A stretch of 64,000 bases of DNA from Bacillota bacterium (lineage in GTDB: Bacteria > Bacillota > Negativicutes > Sporomusales > Sporomusaceae): contig JAEZVB010000062.1 in the NCBI GenBank assembly GCA_023443285.1, positions 1-64,000 of the forward strand, in the 5' to 3' direction. The notes beneath the pieces were generated by a model. The model was not told the origin of the DNA and searched no databases. It saw only the letters and a list, made by a program, of their open reading frames with translations. Of this stretch, positions 33,690 through 42,698 are shown one piece after another. How positions within the stretch are numbered: position 1 is the first letter of the stretch; each line of letters starts with the position of its first letter. A program made the translations under genes and the position numbers.

Positions 33690-35564
33690 TTATACTTGTC
33701 TGCCCTTCCTCTGCTCCAAGTGTACCATCAAGATCGAGATATCGGCTGGCGACACCCCGGAAATGCGGGCAGCTTGGCCTACCGACAGCGGCTGAATTTT
33801 GGCAAGCTTTTGCCTTGCCTCCAACGCCAAGCCACTGATTTGGCTATAATCCAGATCATCTGGCAACCGCTTCGCCTCTAATTTCGCCGATCGTTCCACT
33901 TGTTCAATTTGTTTTTGAATATAGCCTTCGTATTTGGCGGAAATCTCCACTTGCTCACGCACTAATGCCGGAATCTCAGGCAAACCAAACTGTGACCGCA
34001 TAGCCTCATAATCAATCTCGGTACGCTTAAGCAAATCATATAAGGTAATACCTGTACGCAGTTCAGCAGTACCTAAAGCCGCCATCTTTTCCTGAATTTC
34101 CGGCAATGGGGTAATGGGGGTGCTTTTCAGTAAATCCACCGTCTGCGTAATCGCTTGCTGTTTACAGGTAAAACGCTCATACCGCTCATCGGTAACAAGA
34201 CCAACCTCTCTGCCCTTTTCCGTCAGGCGAAGATCCGCATTATCCTGCCGTAATATAAGACGGTATTCTGCTCTAGAGGTCATAATGCGATAAGGCTCAG
34301 TGGTGCCCTTAGTTACCAAATCATCAATAAGCACGCCAATATAGGCATCAGCCCGTGATAAAATAAATGGGGGGCGCTTTTGTATAACTAGCGCGGCATT
34401 AATTCCCGCCATTAAGCCTTGCGCGGCAGCCTCTTCATAACCTGATGTGCCGTTGGACTGTCCTGCGGAAAATAGACCACGCACCTTTTTAGCTTCTAGC
34501 GAAGGTTTAAGTTCAGTGGGATCAACACAATCATACTCAATCGCATAACCGGGACGCATGATCTCAACTTGCTCCAGACCGGGAATGGTTCTCAAAAAAG
34601 CTAACTGAACATCAACAGGCAGACTTGTGGACATGCCCTGAATATACATTTCGGTAGTACTGGCTCCCTCTGGTTCTACAAAAACCTGATGCGCCAATTT
34701 GTCGGCAAAACGTACTACCTTATCTTCAATAGACGGGCAGTAACGCGGGCCTGTGCCTTCAATAATACCCATGTATAAGGGCGCCCGGTGCATATTGTTA
34801 CGAATAATAGTATGGGTTTGCTCATTGGTGTAGGTCAGCCAGCACGGGATTTGTTCACGGGTGGCAACATCACTCAGAAAGGAGAAATTATGGGTCACAC
34901 CATCACCTGGCTGAATGGTCATTTTGCTGGTATCCACTGTCCGTGCATCCACCCTGGCCGGTGTCCCAGTTTTAAACCGCATCAGCGTAATTCCTAGATC
35001 TTTAAGTGCCGTTGACAACTTTTCGGCTCCCCGTTGCCCAGCTGGACCGCCAGGGTAATTAACTTCCCCCAAAATAATTTTACCACGTAAATAAGTACCG
35101 GTCGCAATAATGACACAGCTGGCATTATATATCTCGCCTAATTCTGTCACTACTCCGGTAACCTGCCCAGCTTCCACCAGGATATTATCAATTAGCGCCT
35201 GTTTAACAACCAAATTAGGCTGCATCTCGAGCGTATGCTTCATGGTCGACTGATATAAGCGCTTATCAGCCTGCGCCCTAAGTGCATGCACAGCTGGCCC
35301 CTTACCGGTATTAAGCATACGCATTTGAATACAGGTGTTATCTGTATTCACTCCCATTTGACCACCCAAGGCATCAATTTCCCTGACCAAATGACCTTTC
35401 GCCGGCCCGCCTACTGCCGGATTACACGGCATCATCGCAATATTATCCATATTAAGAGTAGTAATAAGCGTCCGGCAGCCTAGCCGCGCCGCTGCCAGCG
35501 CTGCTTCACAGCCGGCATGCCCGGCACCGATTACCACAACATCAAAGTTATCTGCTAAAAACAT
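33690..35564 (-). CDS. mnmG: tRNA uridine-34 5-carboxymethylaminomethyl modification enzyme MnmG (GidA)
   Basis: FAD enzyme that with MnmE modifies the wobble uridine of several tRNAs. FAD motif DVVVIGAGHAGCEAALAAARLG at the N-terminus, NPAVGGPAKGHLVREIDALGG, and the C-terminal helical domain. The ATG at 35562-35564 follows GAGGTG by 6 bases and is preferred over a GTG 9 bases earlier. 624 aa, normal. Follows mnmE by about 40 bases. Confidence 0.96.
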   Translation of the reverse strand: MFLADNFDVVVIGAGHAGCEAALAAARLGCRTLITTLNMDNIAMMPCNPAVGGPAKGHLVREIDALGGQMGVNTDNTCIQMRMLNTGKGPAVHALRAQADKRLYQSTMKHTLEMQPNLVVKQALIDNILVEAGQVTGVVTELGEIYNASCVIIATGTYLRGKIILGEVNYPGGPAGQRGAEKLSTALKDLGITLMRFKTGTPARVDARTVDTSKMTIQPGDGVTHNFSFLSDVATREQIPCWLTYTNEQTHTIIRNNMHRAPLYMGIIEGTGPRYCPSIEDKVVRFADKLAHQVFVEPEGASTTEMYIQGMSTSLPVDVQLAFLRTIPGLEQVEIMRPGYAIEYDCVDPTELKPSLEAKKVRGLFSAGQSNGTSGYEEAAAQGLMAGINAALVIQKRPPFILSRADAYIGVLIDDLVTKGTTEPYRIMTSRAEYRLILRQDNADLRLTEKGREVGLVTDERYERFTCKQQAITQTVDLLKSTPITPLPEIQEKMAALGTAELRTGITLYDLLKRTEIDYEAMRSQFGLPEIPALVREQVEISAKYEGYIQKQIEQVERSAKLEAKRLPDDLDYSQISGLALEARQKLAKIQPLSVGQAARISGVSPADISILMVHLEQRKGRQV

Positions 35565-35602
35565 AGTTTTCACCTCATCTTACTGCCACACATGTTCTTG
35601 TT

Positions 35603-37000
35603 TTACTTACCAATACAAAACTGAGTAAATATTTGGTCGATGATATCCTCACCTACTGTATCTCCAGTTATTTCACCCAGTTTTTCCCACGAGGCTCTCA
35701 AATCAACAACAATACAATCTGTTGGCATATTTGCCTCAATGGTCGCAAGCGCATCAGATAGCCGCTGCTGCGCTTGCCGCAAGATATCAGCCTGACGGAC
35801 ATTGCTAACAAAGGCGGCCTCCCCCTGTTTCACCTGTCCGCTATACACCCTATCGAAAATGGCCTGCTCCAGCTCAGCCAACCCTTGGCCTTGCGCTACC
35901 GAAATCCGTAATACCTGACGCCCGTTTGTATATTTTTCTACGTCTTCTACTTCGAGCATAGCCGGTAAATCACTCTTATTTAAGAGTACCACCGCCTGCC
36001 TATCGGCAAGCATAGCTAATACCTTCTTGTCTTCTACGGATAAAGGCACTGACGAATCCAATAACACCAAAATAAGATCTACCTGACCAACTAGCTCCAG
36101 CGCTCTCTCGACCCCAATTTTTTCTACAACATCTGCGGTTTCACGAATGCCGGCCGTATCAATTATTTTTAGAGGAATGCCGCGGATATTAACATATTCC
36201 TCAATAACATCACGCGTTGTCCCTGGAACATCGGTAACAATCGCCCGCTTTTCTCGAAGTAAGGCATTGAGCAAACTAGATTTGCCGACGTTAGGCTTAC
36301 CAATAATAACAGTTGCCAATCCCTCACGCAGTATCCTGCCGGTTTGCGCTGTTGATAGTAAAACAGTAAGCTCATAATCGGCTTCATTGATTAATTTGGC
36401 AACATCAGCCGCTGCCGCCGCCTCAATATCCTCTTCCGGAAAGTCAATCGCCGCTTCTAACTGAGCTATCATGCGCAAAATAGTATGACGCACCATCTTA
36501 ACTCGCTCAGACAATTGTCCAGATAAATTGCCCATTGCCGCTTTGAGCGACGTATCAGTTTTAGACCTAATAATATCAATTACTGCTTCAGCCTGTGACA
36601 AATCCAAGCGCCCATTTAAAAAGGCACGCTTAGTAAATTCTCCAGGGTCAGCCAGCCTTGCTCCGGCTGTAAGCGTAAGCGCCAACACCCGTTTAAGCGG
36701 TACCGGCCCGCCATGGCAATGAAACTCCACAACATCCTCACAGGTATATGACCGGGGAGCACGCATAATTATGACAAGCGCTTCATCCACCTTGTCCCCA
36801 TTGTCAATGTCAACAATATCGCCATATATTACTTTATGGGACAAGGCAGCACTAACTCTCTTACCTGCTTTACCGACAAACAGCTTGTCCGCAATTGCCA
36901 GTGCCTGAGAGCCACTCACCCGGACAATGCCAATGCCACCCTCACCTACTGCGGTAGCAATTGCGCTAATAGTATCATCACTAGTCAGCCCAATCAACAA
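35603..37000 (-). CDS. mnmE: tRNA modification GTPase MnmE (TrmE)
   Basis: Partner of MnmG. N-terminal tetrahydrofolate-binding domain (DTISAIATAVGEGGIGIVRVSG), helical domain, inserted G domain (GKPNVGKSSLLNALL, DTAGIRET, NKSDL) and the C-terminal catalytic CIGK (FCIGK). Start is one of two adjacent TTG codons at 36998-37000 / 36995-36997 behind AAGGAG; longer in-frame codons upstream lack a site. About 465 aa. Confidence 0.95.
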   Translation of the reverse strand: MLIGLTSDDTISAIATAVGEGGIGIVRVSGSQALAIADKLFVGKAGKRVSAALSHKVIYGDIVDIDNGDKVDEALVIIMRAPRSYTCEDVVEFHCHGGPVPLKRVLALTLTAGARLADPGEFTKRAFLNGRLDLSQAEAVIDIIRSKTDTSLKAAMGNLSGQLSERVKMVRHTILRMIAQLEAAIDFPEEDIEAAAAADVAKLINEADYELTVLLSTAQTGRILREGLATVIIGKPNVGKSSLLNALLREKRAIVTDVPGTTRDVIEEYVNIRGIPLKIIDTAGIRETADVVEKIGVERALELVGQVDLILVLLDSSVPLSVEDKKVLAMLADRQAVVLLNKSDLPAMLEVEDVEKYTNGRQVLRISVAQGQGLAELEQAIFDRVYSGQVKQGEAAFVSNVRQADILRQAQQRLSDALATIEANMPTDCIVVDLRASWEKLGEITGDTVGEDIIDQIFTQFCIGK

Positions 37001-37319
37001 ACTTCCACTCCTTACAAGATGTAATAAACCATTGCAACCCATCACTAATTATATTAATATGTAAATATATAAATATTCCCTGCAATTTCCCATCTTCCTG
37101 CTTACCCGATAACAATCTGGCGACAAAGCATTTTCACTTTATCACCGACCGCTTGTTATATTTTATCGGCGAATACCTATTATTTGCCGAATAATATAAA
37201 AATAATCATAAACTTATCATTATTTATCAACTATTAGCAGGTAAAATAACCATAACCTAGAAATAATAACTATTGATGTTATCCTGCATTTAGTTATTGA
37301 AAAGAAAGAAGGGATGGCA
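37001..37319. other. AT-rich intergenic region between mnmE and cheV with a palindrome
   Basis: About 320 bases between divergent genes. It holds an imperfect palindrome at 37166-37190, TCGGCGAATA/TATTTGCCGA with a 5-base spacer, a possible operator for cheV or mnmE. No clear sigma-A or sigma-D promoter was recognised. Confidence 0.4.
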
Positions 37320-38222
37320 ATGTCTGAAAAAAAAGGGATTTTGCTAGAAACAGGAACTAACGAGTTTGAAATAGTAGAATTCTCAATCGGCCCAGTGAGC
37401 TATGGTATTAACGTGGCAAAAGTCAGAGAAGTTATTAACCCCATGCCGGTTACCAAAATGCCCAATGTTCATACCTGGGTTGACGGCATATTCACACTGC
37501 GCGGCAAAGTAATGCCGTTAGTCAATCTGCCACGTTGTCTGGGAGCCGAATCCACCACTACTTCACCAAAGGTAATTGTCAGTGAACTCAACAACTTTTA
37601 TGTTGCCTTCCTTGTGGATGAAGTCTCCCGCATTCATCGCATCTCCTGGACAGCTATGGAACCACCACCAAATATTGCCAACTCTGATATGGTTGTCGGC
37701 ATCATAAAAATGGCGGAAAAAATGGTAGTATTATTAGACTTTGAAAAAATTGTTTCAGACATTAACCCCGAAATGAACGAGAAATTTAATCAAATTACCA
37801 CAGCTTCTGCCAATATTATGGATATTCGCAAAAATAAAACTATCTTGGTTGCCGAAGATTCTAAACTACTGCGTGATCTACTGCTAGGTACATTGCATAA
37901 TGCCGGCTACCCGAATATCATCGTAACCGAAAATGGTCAGGATGCCTGGCAGCATATTGAAAAACTAATGGCTGATGGTCAACCAATTGAAAACAAATTA
38001 CAACTGGTAATCACTGATATTGAAATGCCGCAAATGGACGGTCATCATCTCACCAAACGCATCAAAGAGCATGAGAAACTAAAACATTTACCTGTTATTA
38101 TCTTCTCGTCGCTTATTAATGACGAAATGCGTTTAAAAGGCCAGTCAATCGGAGCCAGCGGCCAAGTTTCCAAACCGGAAATCGTTCAGTTAATTGACCT
38201 GGTAGATAAATTCATTCTTTAA
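37320..38222 (+). CDS. cheV: chemotaxis coupling protein CheV (CheW domain + receiver)
   Basis: Adaptor that links chemoreceptors to CheA and adapts the signal. CheW-like domain (about 15-160, VEFSIGPVSYGINVAKVREVI, IFTLRGKVMPLVNL) and a response-regulator receiver domain (about 175-300) with the acidic pair VAEDS, the phospho-acceptor aspartate in VITDIEMPQMDG and the conserved lysine in GQVSKPE. ATG at 37320 is 6 bases after AAGAAGGG; an ATG 6 bases earlier has no room. About 300 aa. Monocistronic with its own terminator. Confidence 0.94.
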   Translation: MSEKKGILLETGTNEFEIVEFSIGPVSYGINVAKVREVINPMPVTKMPNVHTWVDGIFTLRGKVMPLVNLPRCLGAESTTTSPKVIVSELNNFYVAFLVDEVSRIHRISWTAMEPPPNIANSDMVVGIIKMAEKMVVLLDFEKIVSDINPEMNEKFNQITTASANIMDIRKNKTILVAEDSKLLRDLLLGTLHNAGYPNIIVTENGQDAWQHIEKLMADGQPIENKLQLVITDIEMPQMDGHHLTKRIKEHEKLKHLPVIIFSSLINDEMRLKGQSIGASGQVSKPEIVQLIDLVDKFIL

Positions 38223-38225
38223 AAC

Positions 38226-38253
38226 CAAAGACTACCCCTTCGGGTAGTCTTTT
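38226..38253 (+). terminator. terminator of cheV
   Basis: AAAGACTACCC-CTTC-GGGTAGTCTTTTT, a compact hairpin and T-tract immediately after the stop codon. Confidence 0.9.
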
Positions 38254-38299
38254 TCAGTTCAGCCATTATGCTATCTTGCAACTGTTATACCTAATCAAT

Positions 38300-39076
38300 T
38301 TACTTCATTATTAAATCCCAAAACTGCTTGCCAATTAAGAGACCAGTAACACCGATAAACAGCGGCCGAACATACGTAACTCCACTTTTTATTGCCAGTC
38401 GTGATCCGGCAATAGCACCGGCAATCATCGCGCCCCCCATAATAAGCCCATACTGGAAATTAACAGAATCAAGATAGATAAAGGTTATCACTGCACCAAT
38501 ATTACTGGCAAAATTCATAACTTTAGCATTACCGGCCGCTACGACAAAATCAAAACCAAGTAATAAAAAGGAAAAAATAAAAAACGAGCCTGCACCCGGA
38601 CCAAAGAAGCCATCATAAAAACCAATACCAAATGTGGTAAAACCGATTATATATTTTGTTTTGGTCGTAAGGCCGAGATAGGTCGACTCCGAACCCCAAT
38701 CCTTCTTAAATACAGTATAAATAGCAACGACTACCAGTAACACGACGACCAGCGGTTTCAAAAATTCAGAAGGGATATGTCGCACAGTGTAGGCTCCTAG
38801 CACTGAACCAATAAAAGATAAAGGAAACAGCCATGCCGCTAAATAACAATCAATTTTTCCTGATCGCAAAAATGAAAGTGTACTTGTCAAAGAACCCATA
38901 GTGCTGGCAATCTTATTAGTACCTAACACTACACTAGGCGGTAATCCGGTAAGCATCATGGCCGGCAAGGATATTAGCCCCCCGCCACCCACTACCGAAT
39001 CAATAAAAGCAGCTACAAAACCGGCAACAAGTAAGAAAACAATAATTTCCGGGTTAATAATATCCAAAAAAAACAC
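38300..39076 (-). CDS. TSUP (TauE/SafE) family membrane transporter
   Basis: 258 aa, seven to eight hydrophobic segments, TauE/SafE family (AAFIDSVVGGGGLISLPAMML near the N-terminus; FYDGFFGPGAGSFFIFSFLLLGFDFVVAAGNAKVMNF split over the middle). The family moves sulfur-containing or organic anions such as sulfite, thiosulfate or taurine-derived compounds. Substrate cannot be told here. Start GTG at 39076 or a TTG 9 bases later. Confidence 0.88.
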   Translation of the reverse strand: MFFLDIINPEIIVFLLVAGFVAAFIDSVVGGGGLISLPAMMLTGLPPSVVLGTNKIASTMGSLTSTLSFLRSGKIDCYLAAWLFPLSFIGSVLGAYTVRHIPSEFLKPLVVVLLVVVAIYTVFKKDWGSESTYLGLTTKTKYIIGFTTFGIGFYDGFFGPGAGSFFIFSFLLLGFDFVVAAGNAKVMNFASNIGAVITFIYLDSVNFQYGLIMGGAMIAGAIAGSRLAIKSGVTYVRPLFIGVTGLLIGKQFWDLIMK

Positions 39077-39208
39077 CCCAGTACGACATGTTATATCCTA
39101 TATTATAATAAACTGTTTATAAAAAACAAAGCAATCCATTTTCATTTTTCTTATTATTGTCAATTACTCTCAAGCATTGTACAATATTTATGAGAGCGAG
39201 GTGACGGT

Positions 39209-39964
39209 ATGAGCAGTGAGTACAAATATTATAGTGTTATTTTAAAAGGGTGCTCCCACCGGGAAAAATTGATCAGTTGTCTGGAAAAAACGTTATTGCG
39301 TGGACGGTTGGCCATAAAAATGGCGTTAGATAATATACCTTCCATTATTATTTACAAAGGGAATGTAGATAATATTGTTCCCGTTTATAATGCTTTTTCC
39401 GGGGAAAATGCGGCCATAGCTATCCTGCCTGATGGCGTCCCGCCTGCTTTACCTATATCAAAAAAATACCGAGAGTTTTTTAATATAAGCCCAGAAATTC
39501 AAACTCTGCTCGCCACTGTTCCCGATAATCTTTGGTTAGGCGAAGCTATCCACCGTATTGTTCCTGCCCGCTTTTTAGACGAAACAGGTGCCTTGGTAAT
39601 TTCCAGCCATTCTATATATTTCATTGACAAACCGGCCGGCGACAACCACTCCCGATGGTTAATCATCCCTTACAGCAAAATAAATCATTCCATTATAACT
39701 AATGAGCAGGAATCCCTATTAACGGTAAGTTATCAGGATACGTCCGGCCAACAAAACGATGTATTTTCCATACCGTCCGATTTTTTACTTGCTAGTAAGC
39801 ACTCGATAGAACAAGCCAAAGCAGCGAAACGATATATAACTACAATCAAAACCAGTTGTCATGCCTGTGGGCATATCTCAGAAGCTACGCTTGAACATGC
39901 CTCTGCTGACTTACGGTGTCCCCAATGTGGGCAATCCACGCAACGCACAATAATTGCATTATAA
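39209..39964 (+). CDS. unknown protein with C-terminal zinc ribbon
   Basis: 251 aa protein I do not recognise. The middle (about 130-200; ALVISSHSIYFIDKP ... RWLIIPYSKINHSII) reads like a PH-like (bacterial PH) beta domain; the C-terminus (about 215-245) has a four-cysteine zinc ribbon, CHACG and CPQCG. No signal peptide or membrane helix. GAGGTG precedes the ATG. It stands alone between the TSUP gene and jag, with a shared terminator on its right. Function unknown. Confidence 0.75.
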   Translation: MSSEYKYYSVILKGCSHREKLISCLEKTLLRGRLAIKMALDNIPSIIIYKGNVDNIVPVYNAFSGENAAIAILPDGVPPALPISKKYREFFNISPEIQTLLATVPDNLWLGEAIHRIVPARFLDETGALVISSHSIYFIDKPAGDNHSRWLIIPYSKINHSIITNEQESLLTVSYQDTSGQQNDVFSIPSDFLLASKHSIEQAKAAKRYITTIKTSCHACGHISEATLEHASADLRCPQCGQSTQRTIIAL

Positions 39965-39978
39965 ATATAAATAGAAAG

Positions 39979-40012
39979 CCGGGGGATATTCATTCCCCCG
40001 GTATTTTTATTT
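39979..40012. terminator. bidirectional terminator between the zinc-ribbon gene and jag
   Basis: CCGGGGGA/TCCCCCGG stem with a short loop, T-rich on the plus-strand side and A-rich on the other, between converging genes; it overlaps the jag stop. Confidence 0.8.
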
Positions 40013-40651
40013 GCTGCTATTTTTTAAAGCAATAACTACTTTGCGATATGGCTCATCGCCTTCGCTATAAGTTACAATTCTATAATCATTCTGTAAAGCC
40101 ATATGAATAATCTTACGTTCTTGTGGGCTCATAGGTTCTAGCACCACCCGTTCGCCACGCCGCTTAACTTTATCTGCCAGACGCATAGCTAGCCTTGATA
40201 ATGTTTCGGCTCGCCTTTTGCGATAATCCTCAACATCAAGAATTATTCGACTACGCTCAGTCGCATCACGATTGGCTGCCAAATTAGTCAGATATTGAAG
40301 CGCATCTAAGGTCTGACCATGCTTACCAATTAGCACACCTAAGTCTTCACCACGAAGATTAATAACGATATGATCCTCATGTGTCAGCTTTTCCATAAGA
40401 ACAGTAATATTCATAGCCGCAAAAACTTTGGTTAAAAAAGTTTTTGCTTCCTCAACCGGATCAATAGCACGAACAGTCACACTTACTCTGGCAAGCTTAG
40501 AACCAATAAACCCGAACAATCCTTTATTAGGAACTTCCAATACCTCATAATCAATTCGATCGCGGGTTACTCCAAGTTCTACAAGGGCCAGTTCAATTGC
40601 TTCTTCAATGGTTTTTCCTGTTTTCTCCACAGTGTTAAGCTTACCACTCAT
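40007..40651 (-). CDS. khpB: RNA-binding protein Jag / KhpB
   Basis: RNA-binding protein with three parts: Jag_N (about 1-55, VEKTGKTIEEAIELAL), KH domain (about 75-150, with GVLIGKHGQTLDALQYL) and R3H domain (about 155-214, RAETLSRLAMRLADKV). 214 aa, normal. Operates with KhpA in Firmicutes on cell-wall and sporulation-related RNAs. Three bases after yidC, GAGGAGG upstream. Confidence 0.95.
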   Translation of the reverse strand: MSGKLNTVEKTGKTIEEAIELALVELGVTRDRIDYEVLEVPNKGLFGFIGSKLARVSVTVRAIDPVEEAKTFLTKVFAAMNITVLMEKLTHEDHIVINLRGEDLGVLIGKHGQTLDALQYLTNLAANRDATERSRIILDVEDYRKRRAETLSRLAMRLADKVKRRGERVVLEPMSPQERKIIHMALQNDYRIVTYSEGDEPYRKVVIALKNSSK

Positions 40652-40653
40652 TC

Positions 40654-41319
40654 TTAGCGTGCCTCCTCACCAGCAACTGACGGTTTATTGCGATACATGA
40701 ACCATTGTTGAAAAATCTGAAATAGATTGCTCACTACCCAATAAAGCACTAAACCTCCTGGGAAGGTTAAGCTAATATAGCCGATAAACAATGGCATAAA
40801 TATCATCATCATTTTAGTTTGCTGTGTCATTTCCGAAGTTGTTTGTTTTTGTTGGATATAGGTAGTGACAGCAGATAGAATTGGTAAAATATATGTACCA
40901 TCAGGTTGCGCCAAATCTGTCATCCACAAAAAGCTTGGAGGTTGTTGCACATAGTGGTAATCACGAATAGCAAAGAAAATAGCAATCAAGAATGGCATTT
41001 GCACAATTAATGGCAAACATCCTGCTAACGGATTAACGCCTGCTTCCTTATAAAGAGCTGCTAACTCCTTATTTAGCTTTTCTGGATTACCTTTATATTT
41101 TTCCTGCAATTGTTTCATCTTAGGCTGAATATCCTGCATGCCTTTCATTGACTTTACTTGTTTAACAGTCAATGGATATAATATCGCTTTAATAGCTAAA
41201 GTAAGCAAAATTATGGCAATACCATAACTAGCAAAACCCATATTCACTGTTAAGTTATAAAAGAAAGTCAATGCACTTTGCATTATGTTACTTAAAAAAT
41301 CAAAACTAAAAAAATCCAA
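40654..41319 (-). CDS. yidC: membrane protein insertase YidC (SpoIIIJ type)
   Basis: Inserts proteins into the membrane, alone or with Sec. The conserved core KAILYPLTVKQVKSMKGMQDIQPKMKQLQEKY, NPLAGCLPLIVQMPFLIAIFFAIRDY and the C-terminal helices (FPGGLVLYWVVSNLFQIFQQWFM) are present. TTG at 41317-41319 lies 7 bases after GGAGGG; an earlier in-frame TTG contains that site and is rejected. About 221 aa. No lipobox is seen, unlike Bacillus SpoIIIJ. Confidence 0.93.
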   Translation of the reverse strand: MDFFSFDFLSNIMQSALTFFYNLTVNMGFASYGIAIILLTLAIKAILYPLTVKQVKSMKGMQDIQPKMKQLQEKYKGNPEKLNKELAALYKEAGVNPLAGCLPLIVQMPFLIAIFFAIRDYHYVQQPPSFLWMTDLAQPDGTYILPILSAVTTYIQQKQTTSEMTQQTKMMMIFMPLFIGYISLTFPGGLVLYWVVSNLFQIFQQWFMYRNKPSVAGEEAR

Positions 41320-41352
41320 AAAATTTCCCTCCTGCAAATGGTTGGTGTTTAT

Positions 41353-41571
41353 TTAAACAGGATCATATCCTCCTGGGTGGAATGGATGGCAACGCAAAAT
41401 ACGTTTAACAGCCATTACCACACCACGATAAACCCCATACTTTTCAATAGCCATAAGTGCATACTCCGAGCAAGTAGGCACAAACCGGCAACTAGGCGGT
41501 TTTAATGGTGAAATAAACAGGCGATAACATGTAATACTACTAATAATCAGTAAAGTAATCATTCTCTTCAT
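41353..41571 (-). CDS. yidD: membrane protein insertion efficiency factor YidD
   Basis: Small membrane-associated helper of YidC. SPLKPPSCRFVPTCSEYALMAIEKYG and the C-terminal RCHPFHPGGYDPV are diagnostic, with three conserved cysteines. ATG at 41569-41571 is 2 bases after the rnpA stop, so translation is coupled. About 72 aa. Confidence 0.94.
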   Translation of the reverse strand: MKRMITLLIISSITCYRLFISPLKPPSCRFVPTCSEYALMAIEKYGVYRGVVMAVKRILRCHPFHPGGYDPV

Positions 41572-41573
41572 GA

Positions 41574-41942
41574 TTATCTTACCAAAATATTTGCTCTGGC
41601 ACAAATATCCAGAAAAGCTTTTATTGCTTGATTTACCCCAGCCTTCACCATGGGCTGGCGGGCAACAAGCACTAAATCAACACCTGTTATTATTCTTTCT
41701 TGATGATGTCTGTAGGCTTCCCTTAATAAACGCTTCAGACGATTACGTACAACAGCTGAGCCTAGTCGTTTACCGGCTGCAAAACCAACACGGCGACCGA
41801 CAGACTTATTAGGCAAGACATATAATACCAAATTTTTATTGGCATATGACTTGCCTGATCGATACACTGCCTGAAAACTTTTATTTTGACAAAGTCTGCC
41901 CATTTTGGGTAAGGTAAACCTTTTGACCATGTTGTTAATCAT
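41574..41942 (-). CDS. rnpA: ribonuclease P protein component
   Basis: Protein subunit of RNase P. The RNR motif AGKRLGSAVVRNRLKRLLREAYR is intact; the N-terminus LPKMGRLCQNKSFQAVYRSGKS is typical. 118-122 aa depending on which ATG is used (41942 or 41930). Between rpmH and yidD in the standard order. Confidence 0.95.
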   Translation of the reverse strand: MINNMVKRFTLPKMGRLCQNKSFQAVYRSGKSYANKNLVLYVLPNKSVGRRVGFAAGKRLGSAVVRNRLKRLLREAYRHHQERIITGVDLVLVARQPMVKAGVNQAIKAFLDICARANILVR

Positions 41943-42030
41943 CCGGTTTCATAAATTTTTAACCAATAAAGAAAACACATCTTACAACCCCTCAGAAAAG
42001 GTGGATGCTGATGTTAATCCTTATTCTGTT

Positions 42031-42059
42031 CTCATAAGAAAGTAATACTTTCTGGTGAG
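42031..42059. repeat. 29-base palindrome between rnpA and rpmH
   Basis: CTCATAAGAAAGTAATACTTTCTGGTGAG: inner arms AGAAAGTA/TACTTTCT are perfect with one base between, and outer CTCA/TGAG also pair. The inner palindrome is shared with the two copies at 14.7-14.8 kb, suggesting a dispersed element. Confidence 0.55.
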
Positions 42060-42063
42060 ATGG

Positions 42064-42090
42064 AAAAAATAGGCCACGAAAGCGGCCTAC
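42064..42090 (-). terminator. terminator after rpmH
   Basis: Minus strand TAGGCCGC/GTGGCCTA hairpin followed by TTTTTT, beginning inside the rpmH stop region. It should reduce read-through into rnpA. Confidence 0.8.
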
Positions 42091-42224
42091 TATGCTGATA
42101 ATTTTTTTCTGCCTCTAGCGCGTCTTCTTTTAAGTACAAGACGACCACCAATGGATGACATACGCTCACGGAAACCATGGGTTCTTTTTTTCCACAACGT
42201 ATTTGGTTGATAGGTACGTTTCAT
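42090..42224 (-). CDS. rpmH: 50S ribosomal protein L34
   Basis: 44 aa, highly basic ribosomal protein: begins MKRTYQPNTLWKKRTHGFRE and ends RRRARGRKKLSA. GGAGGTG 7 bases before ATG. The gene is too short for a 60-residue cutoff but its position just left of oriC, ahead of rnpA, is universal. Confidence 0.97.
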   Translation of the reverse strand: MKRTYQPNTLWKKRTHGFRERMSSIGGRLVLKRRRARGRKKLSA

Positions 42225-42338
42225 TATTACACCTCCTCATGAAAGGGAAAAGCTTTGAAATCTACAAAATTTCACTAGCTTAGATTATAGACTAGCGTAA
42301 GGTCTCATGTCAAGAATATCTAGCTGAATAAATAAGTA

Positions 42339-42640
42339 TATCTGTGGATAAATTACTACCTTTTTAGAGTAAGATAAAATATCTTGTTGATAACTGTCAC
42401 ATGATTTGTTAATATAAATGTATTAATTTATCCACAGTGCGGTTAATAACATTACGCAATATCGTTAATTTTATACTTATCCCCAAAAATTCCTACTTAT
42501 ACACAGATTTATCCACAATGGCTACTATTTGGACAATTACCACTTCCGGGATTATTATGTCCTATTGCTGTTTTTTTTTTCGCCTAAAACACTCTCCACA
42601 CAAAAGATATTAACAGTTGTTGATATCTTTGTGGATAACT
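42339..42640. other. oriC: oriC, upstream DnaA-box cluster
   Basis: The 474-base gap between rpmH and dnaA is AT-rich and holds seven DnaA boxes: TTATCCACA or its complement at 42343-42351, 42428-42436, 42509-42517 and 42630-42638 (perfect); TTATCAACA at 42385-42393, TTATCCCCA at 42477-42485 and TTATACACA at 42497-42505 (one mismatch). This is the upstream half of a bipartite origin. Gene orientation flips here. Confidence 0.93.
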
Positions 42641-42698
42641 TATGTTAATTGCCTACAATTTTTGTGGAAAACCCATGACAGGAAGGACTGACTACTCC

